From: Bugula neritina
Lineage: Eukaryota > Bryozoa > Gymnolaemata > Cheilostomatida > Bugulidae
Direction: 5' to 3'
Assembly: GCA_964035545.1 (NCBI GenBank)
Contig: OZ037766.1
Location: forward strand, 27,979,673-28,043,672
Length of the DNA: 64,000 nucleotides
Positions within the stretch are counted from its first letter, which is position 1; every line of letters begins with the position of its first letter. Shown here piece after piece: positions 1-13,103 of this stretch. The notes under the pieces are model-generated. The model was not told where the DNA came from, searched no databases, and worked only from the letters and a program-made list of their open reading frames with translations. The position numbers and the translations under genes are program-made.

Positions 1-1093
1 ATAAACTAACGGCATATTATTTTGAAGTTTAGGCAATTATTTTTTAAATATTTAAAAACCAATTCTTTCAGTATAATAAAACAATTGATTTGTTCATTAC
101 ATTATTACAGAACTTCTTGGAGCAAAGATTCAGTCATTTAGTTTGATGCCCTTACCTTTGGCACTACATTACAGTTGCAAGTCAGTCTGCATGTGGCCAT
201 AAGCAAAGAAAATCATGTCTCATGTGAGCAAATGCGTAAACTTTTTTATAGATGTTTGAAATATTCTGTGTTGAGACATATTAAAGTTATTTTTACTTGT
301 TGCAAAAGTTTGTTGTCTAAAAATAAACCATGAAAATTGCCATTGATATGTGAATATTTTTGTTTCAAATATTTTTGCAAGCACATCATTGGTTTTGAAA
401 GTAAAACTAAATTATTAATAAAAACTTTGCGCTGCTAACATATTATAAATATATTTTACATGGAAATATACTACAAAACACATAATTTTGCATTCCACTT
501 TGAAAATATATTCACGCAAAATTATCACCTATTTTCTGAATAAAATAAAAAAATTGAAGTCAATTCTAGCAACAATAGGTGTAAAATATAAATAATAATA
601 TAATAATCACATTTTCAACCGAGTTTCTGAAAATTATCTTAAAGAAAATATTATATAAACCACTTTATAAAGCATAAAAATTGAATCATTGCACAGAAAC
701 ATAAAAGAAACAAACTTCTGGGCTGTGAATAAATTTCAACAAAAAATTTAACTCCCCTTTCCATACCTATAATTACATTTTATATCAACATGACTGAAAT
801 ATAGGTCAGCTGTGAGCCATAGCTCAGCTGTGAGTCATCAACACATGGTAAGATGCATGACAGTTTAGCACATTATCTAAACTCTCATAGACTGAAAAGT
901 GAGACAAAACCGTAGCTTCCACAAAAGTGTAGCTTCCAAAATATTTAAGCACTAAAGTGACAAGTAAAATGCATAATCTAGCACATATATAATAAAAATT
1001 AAAATATACAATAATATTAGGACTATATAATTGCCGAGGTAAAACAAGAAAATATTATAGATAAAAACAGACAAAATAGTATATCAATAAAGT
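1..1093. other. intergenic, no gene seen
   Basis: AT-rich sequence downstream of the minus-strand hydroxylase gene. I see no convincing exon, RNA gene or repeat on either strand. Confidence 0.6.
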
Positions 1094-1099
1094 TTTATT
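1094..1099 (-). terminator. polyadenylation signal of the hydroxylase gene
   Basis: TTTATT on the plus strand reads AATAAA on the minus strand, about 93 nt beyond the TAA stop at 1192-1194. It is the first canonical hexamer after the stop. Confidence 0.55.
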
Positions 1100-1191
1100 G
1101 ATGCCCATTTACCGAATTGCAGTGAGATTTTGAGAGTCTACCATAGCTACCAGGACCGACGAGTAGGCTATCTGCTGTAGATGTCAGGTAA

Positions 1192-4100
1192 TTAGGAAGA
1201 TAGCTTAGCCAATGAACTGTGCAGAAGATCCATGTCACCTGGAAACACATAAACAGTTGCAGATATTAGCATTTGCATTCCAAATGCAATCATGACAACC
1301 AAAATGTTTTAAGTAGCCAGTCATGACCTGTTACACATAATTGTAGAGTAAGTTTAAATCTTAAAAGGTATTGCATATAGTTTTATTAGTGATACATATA
1401 ATTTATATACTGCAATCACTATTTTTCATTACTAAATTAAAGTTACATAATACGTCGTTCCATATAATATTCATTATTCTAAACACTACTGACTACTAAG
1501 CTTAAACAATACTTTTTCAAAATGAATTAGCTGGGAAGTCGTCTATTAATATAAAAAATTCAATTATGTAAGAACTTGATTAAATTGTCAGGCTTTTGTT
1601 AGACTCAACTGAGCATCCTCATTCTTAATAATTAAAATAGTGCGGGGGGGGGGGGGGGAGGGGGAGCACTAGAATTTGACAAGTGATGATGATTAGACTT
1701 TACAAATAATACAAAAGCTTAGTAAAAATAATTATGTAAGTCTTATACCCCAGAGTTGACCTACTTTTAATATCTTTGACAAGGTTCATGACTTGACTCT
1801 TGTGTTCAAGCACCTCTACTGTCTGTGTGTAGGCATTGTACCTGACATCAAATGGCCTGGGAATGCTTGCTGCCCAAACTCTGAAAAAGTTATGTAACAA
1901 AATACAATAAAACACAAACTTAGACAGTTTTTATTATTCATCAACCAAAATACATTGTTTGAGTCTAAAGCATTCTAAATAATATGTTTTTAAAAAGATA
2001 AAATGAGCAATGCAAGTTGTTTGAGGGAAAACAATAAATTGCTCTAAGCTATAATTAATATTAATTTGATAGTTTTTGAATCACTTTACACAGATTATTT
2101 GTTGGGGTCCAAAATCCTGAAATGAGGTAACAAAATAAAAAGTGAGAACAACTCCAACATATAATTTTATTAAATATTAGTAATTCTATTCTTATTCAAA
2201 TTTTAAATTTTTCTAGCACATGAAGTTTGAAATCTAACAACGCACATTACAATACAAGCAATAAGCAATCATACCCAACAAAAAAAAAAGAATGCTAAAA
2301 CAGCACATAGCTAAATTCTACATCAGTACAAACACATAAATCATGAATTAATTCAAAACTTTTAGATCTTGAAATTCCAAATTTAAATATTACTCAAATA
2401 TGTTTATATAGTGACAAATTATAAAAAAAAACACATTTTTTATAGAGCTGAAGCCAAGAACCAACCTGAGTTTAGACTTTGCGTCATCAAAGCTCTTTGC
2501 AGCAAAGTAGATGGGTTGATACTCAGTAATGGGGTACTCCTGGACGCACACGTTCTCAGGGAGGAACTCTTTGACCACAGGTTTGTCAGAGAGACAATAC
2601 TACAACAGAATTCTCTACACATCCAAGCAGCTCAGAACACAACATTCAGTACAACATTTTATAGACTTTACACAGAAAATTGATCTATTCTTTAATAAAT
2701 TTACTGGTTTTAGGAGTTGTCTTTGCAATTAAACTATGCTGTGCTAGACTAGCCTATCCTCCATATGCCAGGAAAAATAGTTATATTTGAACCATCACTG
2801 TATAAATACAAGTGTGACGGTGGCTTAGTTTCAACCCTGACATCTGAAAATATGAAAAGCAGCCGATGCTTTCTGCAGAAAAACTCACTAAAATAATTTG
2901 CAGATAATTTTGTCACAAAAAAAATACCTCGAGCTCTCCGAAAGAGGAAAGCAGGCCAGCACCAAATGCTTTCAGCTGTCCATTCTGTCTGCACAGACCA
3001 AACTCCACAGTAAACCAGTAGAGCTACAAATGTAATAATGTTGTTTAGTGCAAAGCATATAAATATTATGTGAATGAATAACAACTTATTTTTTCCCTGT
3101 TTGTGGTGTTTAAGGGCAATCTGGGTACAGTTCAATATTTGCTTAGCCAGTCTCCTTACATAATTTGAGTTTGCTAAGTATATTTTTTAATCATTTTGCT
3201 TGTTACAAAACAAAATCAGAATAACATAGCATACAAGAAGCTTTGCAATAAAAGGAAAGGAATTTTACAATTTTAAAGGGGTTTATAAAAACATTGAAAC
3301 ATGAAAGCATCTGGTTTCAAATATCCTTAGGCACATTAGGTAATAATTGGAATACTGACACATGCAGCCTTTTAACAAGTAACAAACAATCCTGGTTGTG
3401 TCTATCTTAATTACATCATTTGATATAGTAAAGCATTCTTGTAATTGGGAGTTATCTGCTCAAAAAGTAAAATTGAAGATGGAGAGTTGAAATATAAATA
3501 CATACAGTGGCTAGTTTATATATTAATACATACAGTGGCTAGTTTATATATATAAATACATAAACTCACTATTTTAAATATAAATACATACAGTGGCTAG
3601 TTTATATATAAATACATACAGTGGCAAGTTTAGAAATGAAGTCATCAGATGCTCCGAGGCTGACCAGACCTATTTCCTGTGAGAACTGAGCAAAGCTTGG
3701 GTCAGCAAACAGTGGGATATGCCCGAGGACTTCATGGCACACATCTCTGAACAAAGCATGTGCATTTTAGAACTCGCAACAAATAAAATGAGTTTAAGAG
3801 AAGACAACTCTATGTGAACATAAATTATGCTGGGTATACCAGCATATGAATTACGTAAGGTAAAACTTAAAACTAATCACATACAGTAGTTGGCAATTAT
3901 AGTATGTTCAAGACAGATATGTAAAAAAATTAACTTATAATAATATGAGTAGTTGAGGTATTAATTATATATTAAAGGCTGTCCAAATTTAGAGTTGTCT
4001 TCTCTTATCAAGGGTGATGCACTTTACTTCTTAAAACTTCAAAATATATATTTTTCTTACATTATAGTTGCTTGAAATTGTTATAGTTTAGCATAGATGA

Positions 4101-7100
4101 TAATTAGTTACATACAGGGGTGTAGCCAGTTGGGTCAACACTGGGTAAATTATAAGTTACAGGAATACTCACGGCTCAGGAGTGTAGAGTGGTTTAGAGC
4201 TGTGTCTAATGTACTGAGTGGAGTGAAACACCCTGAATGCCAGACCTGCCAGAAAATCCCTTGAAGAAAGCAAACCAGCCACTGGACGAAGAGTAAACCC
4301 AGTACAATCTGTGTAATATAAGACAGTTAGAAGGGGTGTAGAGCATAGACTCTAAAGGGTTATGACAACAGAATGGGGGTACGTAGTAAATATTAGTGCA
4401 TTAATTTCACTAATCTCTAACAACAAACTTGGAAATGCAATGAAAATAACATCTTACAAAACCAAAAGATTGTAACACAAAATACTGAGAGGGTATATGA
4501 TCCCTTCCTTCCTTCTACAATCAGTTGGTGGTTATAGTAGGCCACTGTCTGTCAACACTGCAAAGGTTTATTTAGTACAAACTATTACATAAGATGTTTA
4601 AAGCTTCAGCATGACTAGACTTGTATTGCACTCAGCTGTCCAAGCAATAAAAGAATTGAAGCAATGCAGTCAACAAAACAACACATATAATGTACATATC
4701 AAATTTCTTGACTCTACAAAAGTCAAAGTATCAAATGCTCAAATTGAAAACATACCTGATGAAATGTCACAGAAGTTTGGCACGGAGCCAACTTAGTTCA
4801 CCTTACCTTTGAGGAAGTCAGAAATGTCCTGCAGCTGTGGGATATTATCCCTCCTGAATCCACAGTTTTCAATGAGGAGAGGAAACACGTGGTTGAACTC
4901 ACTGCAGGCGTGTGTGGGGTAGAGTTTAGTCAGATTATCAAATATGACTCCCCATGTGGCAACCTCTTCCTTAGTATATTCAACTCTGGGAATTGGAGTG
5001 CCACTGCAACAACACATTTCAACATTATGTCAGCTTGGCCATAAACAAGTTAATAACTAACATGTGGACATTGGAGTTTAAACAGAAATTATTTCTTATA
5101 AAAGGTTACATTCTAAATATCCTGTTGGCAGGTTAAGATTTTTTTCAAAAACCAAGTATAAATGTTAAATGAACTCATATAAAGCTAAAAAACTTGTGAG
5201 ATTTCAAGAGTGCCGAAAATGTACTGTAGTACTGTATATATGATTTATCAAGTTCAAAGGGTTTGAGAATTGTACGGAAAAACTAGTTTCAGTTGTGAGA
5301 CATGCTGTGAAGCTGCCATGTTGGAAATGTTGGCTTAGTTTGGGGGTATAACTTATTTGAGTTTGAGGTGAGAATATTCAAATTAATTTAAAATCGACAA
5401 AATCTTAATTTTTTTTAAAACAGCCTTAAAAAATCTAAGCACTTTTGGCATTACTTTGTCTTAAAAAAAGTCAATAAGATATTCAAAAGAGGGTGATGAA
5501 ATTATGACTTTATGCCTCTCGTTTAAAAGACAGGGCTTTGAAAAGGACGAACAACCACTAACATAACTAGAGTAGACTATAATTAAATGAAATTATTTTT
5601 TCAATTAAAAAGTAACAGGAACCTGTTCCTGAGCGGTTTTGATTAAATGATTGGAATAATTATTTACACCTGTGTGAAAATTTAAAACATACTGTTTGTA
5701 GTGAAAAGCAATGTCAGCAAATTCCTTTCGTCTTGCTCTGTAAACGGCATCAGTAAACCCCTAAAACATTTAATGAAACATAAAAACAAGTATGAAGAGA
5801 AGCATCTGGATTAAAAGAGCTATCCAAGAACTTGATTAGCCTGTGAACTGTGTACTTTGAGAAGTGGGGTGAACAGAGTTCCCACACAACAAATAGGCTA
5901 GACTATTCCAGAACGTAGGCAATAGAATCCAGTGGGATGCTGTGCTAAGTTGTTCTCAAATCCTGAATATTACTGAATTAACAATTTAAGAAAATATGCT
6001 GACTAATAATATAGTAGGCTTAAAGTTGATGCAAATACTACAGGGTAACTGCATTGAGAAATGATACATTATGGCAATGGCCCATCAAACAACAGAAAGG
6101 AAACTATTAAATGACAATCCAAAAGAGATGGAGGTGTTCCTTTGTGATATGATTGGTTCATCTATCTTTAACAAAGATATGGATTTTCAGAACTGCAAAT
6201 CCAACTCTGAACTCTGGCCAACCACCTTGAGGTAAGAAAGCAAGTTCACATTATCCTCATAACTAATGGCTGTGTCCTCAAATGAAAGCGTGTACTGAAA
6301 TACAGCTGTTGAACACAACTAAGTTCGGCTAACAAGGATTGTGATTTTTCATAATCAAATCTGCAGCGTGGAAAGTATTTTCAGTTCAAGATTTGCTCTA
6401 CCACTTTATTATTTTGATATCCAGCAATTGTCCACTCTTGCTAATTGCTATGCATCTTCAGGTCTTTAGAGCATTAGGATTTGAGGTTACAATTTGTTAA
6501 ACAATTAACTGAAGTGTTACAGAATCTCTTCTCTTTCAACAGTTTATCATCATCTTATGTGTTTACAAATGTGCATTAAAATAATTTGAAATATTCAACC
6601 AATTTAGCGCATGATACGCTGCCTTGATTTCTACCGGCTCAAGAGAGTAGGCTACACTGATAGACCTTGACCCCCTATGTTCTGAGCTGGTTGCAGTGAA
6701 ATTTATCAATAGAAATTTAGGCATCTGTAAAAACCACAATTCAACTGCCAAACAACTGGAATATATACTCTAAACTAAAATTACATTAAAAGTTAAACTT
6801 TAAGTATAGCCATTTCTTTACTAGATTGTAAATCATTTTTCTAATAGTGAACCTCTTCTCTAAGAGTGAGTACCAGTTAGGTAGTTTTCAGTGATACAGT
6901 GCTCTTACTACATCTGTTGTTTCCATGCTGATGAAACTTACTACCCACAGTGTCCTCTGAGCCTAAGAAGCTTAATTTTAACAGCTAGGAGACTGACATG
7001 TAAATAACAGGGTTATTCATCTGGTTTAGTTCTCTTATAATCACAAGTTCAGCTAAATTAATCAGAATTATTTCAGTGCAAAGGTATTCCCCTGATAGGG

Positions 7101-10100
7101 TACCTCATAATAATAGTATTTGGTACTACTAAGTTGTATTTTATGATAACTTACACTGCCTCTTTCTGGTAAAGTTTCCAATATAAACTCTAATTAATCA
7201 TCAACAGAGACAAATTAAAAACCTAAGACTATAAAATCTGCTGAATTAGTAAACCACAGTTATGATCAGAATTCCCTTTATATGAATTATTATTCTCAGT
7301 TTCCATAGTCCATACAGTTACCATGTAAAAAGCATATACTACTGCACTTGGGTTAACAAAATTTGCGATTTTTCTGAATGCACAGACTTCTGAGATCAAA
7401 ACGCTATACTAATCCTTACAGACATATATTTATATACGGCTACTACTACATAGCATACGTCTATTAGTACAGGGTATGCAACTGCTAATACATAATACAC
7501 AGCTAACACTAAAATGTTTATATATTACAGGTATATACTATAATATACTGCTGTTAACATGTATACAGCTACTACTATATAATATACAACCATTCGGCAG
7601 CTACTACCACATGTTATACAACTACTACCACATGTTATACAGCTACTACTACATGTCATACAGCTACTACCACATGTTATACAGCTACTACCACATGTTA
7701 TACAGCTACTACCACATGTTATACAGCTACTACTACATGTCATACAGCTACTACCACATGTTATACAGCTACTACCACATGTTATACAGCTACTACCACA
7801 TGTTATACAGCTACTATCACATGTCACACAGCTACTACCACACAATGTAATATGTGGCTATGTTTACTTACAGGGTGGTCACTGTCCAACTCTGACCCAT
7901 AGCTGAGGATATGGTTGGCAAACCTGTCCAGGTCTCTCACTCTTCTCGGAAACCACGGAACTGGAATGAGAACATGTAACAATATAGTGGGAGTTGTCCC
8001 CTTGCAAACAAAACATACCACCACAGATACACATGCATCACACTTATCAAGTGAACAATATCATATACAGTCAAATATGTTACTACAGGGGCTTAGAGAT
8101 TCCGAGCAACAAATACCACAAGTAATTATCACTAAAAGTTAAAACTAAAATCATATGGGAAAGTCTAAAAGACTCAATAATTAATGGATTGGCTAATAAA
8201 TTATCAAGTTGCATTCGTTTTTAATATTCATAATAAAATGTTTATGTAATCCAAATTTCTGACTTTATATTTTGTTTAAATGCTGGCAATATCTTGCAAT
8301 GTATCAGGATAAAGAAGAATACATAAGATGGTGACATAAAATACTGGCTGATGAAATACAGCTAGGAAGACAATGACTTGTATTTTCTGTAGAATGTACA
8401 GTTAAACTCATATTTGGAATTGAAAAAGCTATTAATTGCTGTTGCAATTGCTATTCAGTCAACCATGTTGAACCTGGAGGCTGATGAAATTATCCTGCAA
8501 CTTTAAGCAATCAACTCTGCCAAATTAAAACAACTATTTTTTCCAGTTATACAAAACAACTATACGATAAAAGGACAATGGCTACTGGAAAATAGATTTA
8601 AATCACCACAAAAATATTTAGTTGATTTCCACAAAATTGTAGTTCAAGCCTTCTACTCTTATACTTTACTTCACAACTTTCATCTGAGAATATGATGGCT
8701 TTAGTTGATCATGTTTCATCAAGTGTTATATTAAGAATAAATACAGTAGGCAATTCCTCAAATTCCACAACAGAAAAAGCAAGGTAAGATGCCCATGGCA
8801 ATGACGCAAAGCATTAAAATAAATTTCGCATGATTTGTACCTATAGAACGATGAGTTTAAAATGTTTGTTCAAGCAAATCTAATGATGTTACCAAATATA
8901 TGAACTGAACACTTTCCAATTTATGAATTCATTGGCAAATAGGTAGGACCAAAGGGTTGGACCTAGTTTAGTGCCAACATAAGCTTTTTATCAATAACTG
9001 GTGATTTTCTAGAGCTAATATTTAGGTCACCTGAGTGACCTATATAAGGCTGACTAATAAGTCTGTAAGGATATAATGCTGGTATAATCATTTCAATAGA
9101 GAATATTTAACCCATATATCTACTACCAGCAGTAGGTGTAAGTGCATTGTACTATCACTACTGCAAGCTACTATGAATAGTATACTATTATAGCTCTAGT
9201 ACTTTCACAGCAGAAGGTAGTAGCTTCTAATGTATGCAGGTAAACTGATTTATATTGGCTGATGCAGAAGTTATGTTTGCTGTAGATGACTGAGTATGCT
9301 GTGTGTAAAGCTGTACTCATTACAATCAAAAATGGTCAAATTCATGTTTGGATTACTTTAGCATGTACTTTTAAGAATTATTGCTATCTAGTACCTTGAA
9401 TGCTAAAACAAAGTAGTTGGAGTGGTCTACTTATCATGCAGTAGAACTGTTACAGCATTACCATTTTGAAATGCATGATGTGAAACTGCTACCTAAATGA
9501 ACATAGTGTAATACTCACACTTATGTTGTAATGATTGCTGAATGTTAATGATATCAAATCAATCTTAGCCTATAGAACAGTCTTAATATTACAGTGAAAT
9601 ACCAAAGCTCTGGTTGAAACTTAAGACAACTGAAGGTAAACCACTATGTTTAATGGCTGTACTTTAAAAGAACACGGATACTAGACTTGGCACAATATTG
9701 TCAATCAAATTGTTTCTGTTATAACTGAAAAATATTTCCTAGAACTTTTTCTATTTATATTAGTTTTGTGCAAATTGCGAATCATTTTATTGGATTTACT
9801 TTTCTGATTTTAAGTTCAGGTTGGCAATAGTGATTTTGGGCACCAAAATATATGAGAAGATAATTTCTGAAAAGGAATTAATTACTGAAACATTATATGA
9901 CTTCACTTTCACTTAATATTGTCAAGTCAAATTTTGGACCAGAAAAAAAATAATTTATACCCTCAGTTCCAGAGCCAGTCGACGTAGTCCTGGTACGGTC
10001 TCGAGACAGGATGTGGATGTCGGAAACAGATTCGAGTAACTTCAGAGCTTCAGCGGACATCTTGACATCTTCTCTTCTTGTAATGTCCTTCACCTCCACT

Positions 10101-12120
10101 ATAAACTCGTACTTACTGCTGTCGTGTGCGTCAGGCCTTGACTCAATGTGATTCAGATTCACTCCATTATTCTGTAGAAGAGAATTGTACATTCACTTGG
10201 CAGAGTGCCAAACACTGCCATACATCTAAAAGTGGCTAAAACCTTGATGGGAGGACAAAAAACAAAACTGTATGTGTAAAATTTTTTAGAATATTTACTT
10301 ACCTAAAAACTCAATCAAACTGTTTATTATGGCAATGTTAATTTGTAATTGAAAAAACAGGATTAAATAGAGCATAGCCACATTAATGCACCCACTCAAT
10401 TATTTAGTCTGCTTGTCTATTTAAGGGGAATATTTATTAATAGCTTTAAAGTCTGGCAAGCCCATGTGTCACCACAAAATAGAAGTTCTTTTCAAAAACC
10501 AAACATTAATCTTTATGAGTAATTAATCTTTAAATGCTCTATCAACTCCAGTAAAGTTAAAATAGCATTCTTGGACTTTAATAATAGTTATTGGCAACTA
10601 GAAACTGTATGCCAATGTTTAACCAGAGTGTCGAAATTGTGAAATTAACCTAAACCTATGTCAAATAATTTTGGTAAAAGTGCTGATGTATTCCGTAACA
10701 GTTTAACAAAACAAACCTTTGAAGGTATATTGTGCAGTGTTGTGATTACCCAGTGCCCCCATGGTGTAATGTTTACCGAGCCCACAGATTTATATATCAC
10801 TAACCCTAAACTGTTAGTTAACTATTTAAAATGGGGATTCTGCTCAGTAAATTTAAGCTAGCCAGTGATTTTGATTTGCATGAAAGCACTTTGTGTTAAT
10901 GCCAAACTGGCATTAGTTTTCTAATAATTGCTATATGGTTATATATCAACAGAATCAGCCAAAAACTTAGTGAAATATGAATATTTTACCAATTTGGCAG
11001 CAACAGGTAAATTTTTGAAATTCTAAAGGCTCCAAACAAGTAGAGAGCCTGTGGGCACTTGAACGGCATGATTACAACCATAATGCTTCCACTGTATATG
11101 CAAATAGCTTGATTTTTAAATAACAGATATTCTATAAATTATTATGTGTATAGGATTTTATCAGATTTACTTAATAAATTTTTAAATGTGAGAAAAAAAT
11201 ACCTCTTACATATACACAGTGACATGTGATCTAGCCAGAAACATACAGGAACATGATAAGCTTACCTCAAACACCTTGAGACATTGAGCCAAAACTCCCA
11301 CGCCTTCAGTTACAGAAAACATGATAGTAAGACTGTGGTCGGTATGATCATCAATTTGACTGTCCGTAACATGAGAGTCTACAAAGTTCCCCTTTCTCTT
11401 GTCGCCGTTTGCCTAGAAATATTGTTGTCAGATCATATACAAAGTTAAAGGGGAAATTTATGAGAAGTTGGGACTTGAAAAAAGAAATTATTTACTTTAG
11501 AGTATAGATGTATGAGTCAATCATTTTGAATCTGAATTACCATTTACATTTGGTTTTTATCACTGGGGGGACCTAATTTTATAACTAAAGACAATTAAAT
11601 AATCTAGAACGTATTATCAGCATCACAATCTTTATCAATATGAATATAATGAATATTGGTGCAGAAGTACATGCATTGGTAGATTTAGTGGCAGTTATAA
11701 TCATAATGATAATGAAAAAGGGTACAACTTCGACTTATGAGTAGATGTATGATAAGATGAATATTAATCTATTGCAAATTAGTTTATCTAACACTAACAG
11801 TGACAAACAGAATACTTGTAGAAGTGGAAGTAAATAGAAACTGAAACTTTCTGTGTTAAAGGAGGTGCAAAACAACAATGGATATTGAAAATATAATCAT
11901 TAGATATGTTGAACTTAGTGTATAACTATGAGCACAAGGGTGAATAATAACATATGGTAGTGCTTTAACTTTTAGACCGACTGTTAATGTTAAATGCACC
12001 TTACATAAAAAGCAGAATCAATTGACTTTAAGTACGTTACAATAACAATGTTCACAATTTACATACCGAACTAGCGTGTTCATTGCTGAGTTTTCTTTTT
12101 CTGGTTTGAGCTCCGTCCAT
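1192..12120 (-). CDS. PAH: phenylalanine 4-hydroxylase, 12 exons, 473 aa
   Basis: Converts L-phenylalanine to tyrosine using Fe(II), tetrahydrobiopterin and O2, in the cytosol. Exons in transcript order: 12067-12120, 11266-11412, 9961-10171, 7872-7960, 5693-5760, 4807-5003, 4173-4308, 3620-3746, 2928-3023, 2466-2599, 1765-1880, 1192-1238. All junctions are GT-AG and the total is 1422 nt. An N-terminal ACT regulatory domain (about residues 45-130, with NLNHIESRP) precedes the biopterin-dependent catalytic domain and a C-terminal tetramerisation helix. The iron ligands are visible: CHEVLGH gives His305 and His310, and FTVEFGLC gives Glu350, each 20 residues beyond human His285, His290 and Glu330. 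EFNHVFPLL and [10 protein letters not shown] favour PAH over tryptophan or tyrosine hydroxylase. The last intron falls after an AAA-A donor and the short final exon ends SLAKLSS-stop. The N-terminus carries a basic RKRK. The copy looks intact. Confidence 0.93.
1644..1658. repeat. poly-G run in PAH intron 11
   Basis: An uninterrupted run of about 15 G, then AGGGGG, in otherwise AT-rich intron sequence between PAH exons 11 and 12. On the transcribed strand it is a C-rich tract. Confidence 0.8.
3494..3625 (-). repeat. 28-29 bp tandem repeat duplicating the exon 8 splice donor of PAH
   Basis: On the minus strand the real exon end GCCACT followed by GTATGTATTTATAT recurs about every 28-29 bp into the intron. 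Clear copies sit near 3501, 3529, 3587 and 3616 (the last is the true exon boundary), with a degenerate copy near 3559. Each clear copy carries a complete GTATGT donor. Confidence 0.8.
7598..7845. repeat. 21-bp minisatellite in PAH intron 4
   Basis: About 12 units of a 21-mer close to CAGCTACTACCACATGTTATA, just inside the intron after exon 4 (donor at 7871). Units 3 and 7 share the variant CTACTACATGTCATA, and unit 11 is again a TGTCA variant. This gives a four-unit, 84-bp higher-order period. Both strands are open through the array, but the encoded low-complexity peptides are repeat artefacts. Confidence 0.9.
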
Positions 12121-13101
12121 GTTGACTTTTCCCTAGGGTTAGTAGTGCTTGACTTTTAGCTTCAAAGTGAGAAATGGCAATGCTGGCTAGCAACTTTAAC
12201 TGTCGGTCTGGCTGAAGCAGTGCGTGTGAGTGAATTGAGGTGGCAGGTGTTGTTTACTATCACCTTATTGGTTGAATAAGGAGGAGCGGCTCTACGCCTG
12301 ACTGCTTAACCACATGGCGACATTGCCAAATACGTAATAACAATGTTATTATAAATAGCCATTTGTGTTCATGTCTACCTTTATTATTTCCACTGTACTG
12401 TTTCAATTATCTCCATTTCAACTTCAGGCAACGACTTCATTAGGTATCTGAGAGATAGTTGCATGTATGGGAGAAGCTGAATTACGAGTTTAAATTGTTT
12501 TTACAAATTGAAAGAGTTGAATGAAATGTTCCAAAAGCCGAGTGTAATTGAAGCTATCTTGACCCTCTTGCACCAATTATATACAAGCAAAATTTTGCTT
12601 TATAGGTCATAATATTATTGATTATGCAATGGAATAAACACTGCTATAGTCATTAAATAAGATACTAGGTTAGAACTATCAAGGGTATATAACTCCCACA
12701 TTAAAATAAAATTTTGTTATTACGCTATAAAAACATAAACAATTTTTTTAGACAATAAGCTAGCATGATAATTTAATGCAATAATTGCTTCGTATGCATG
12801 ACTTAGAAATCTTGGCATTACTTTCAAAAAAATTATATATTAATATTCCATGTAGCATTGTGTAAATAGTGCTTTGTCTCTTTATGCATAAATAGTGGTT
12901 TCGAAGTTGTCTTATCAGTATAACAAGGATCAGGAAATTCCATATATAGTGGCTGCACTAGACATCAAACAGAAGCTGTGCTGTAGGTAAAGATGCTTGA
13001 GAATAGCTTTAATAATAGCACAATATTATAGCTTTGGTGCAAGCCTTTGACATGTTAGCTAATATTATACTTGCATATTTCGTTAGCTTCATTTTTTTCC
13101 A
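12121..13101. other. upstream region of PAH, probable promoter
   Basis: Sequence upstream of the PAH start codon, locally richer in GC (about 12170-12320) than its surroundings. A CCAAT box reads on the minus strand at about 12268-12273 (ATTGG on plus), some 150 bp from the ATG. No clear TATA box or initiator was found and no coding exon is seen. Confidence 0.35.
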
Positions 13102-13103
13102 TA

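Noticed and set aside
2749-3135. 128-codon minus-strand frame
   Set aside because: It overlaps PAH exon 9 (2928-3023) in the wrong frame; the hydroxylase frame with FTVEFGLC is the real one.
7476-7850. Open frames on both strands encoding SYYHMLY-type and CGSSCITC-type repeats
   Set aside because: They are the 21-bp minisatellite read in frame; the unit length is divisible by three, so several frames stay open by chance.
1192-12120. Tryptophan or tyrosine hydroxylase instead of PAH
   Set aside because: [23 protein letters not shown] and [10 protein letters not shown] match phenylalanine hydroxylase better, and residue numbering keeps a constant +20 offset to human PAH at all three iron ligands.
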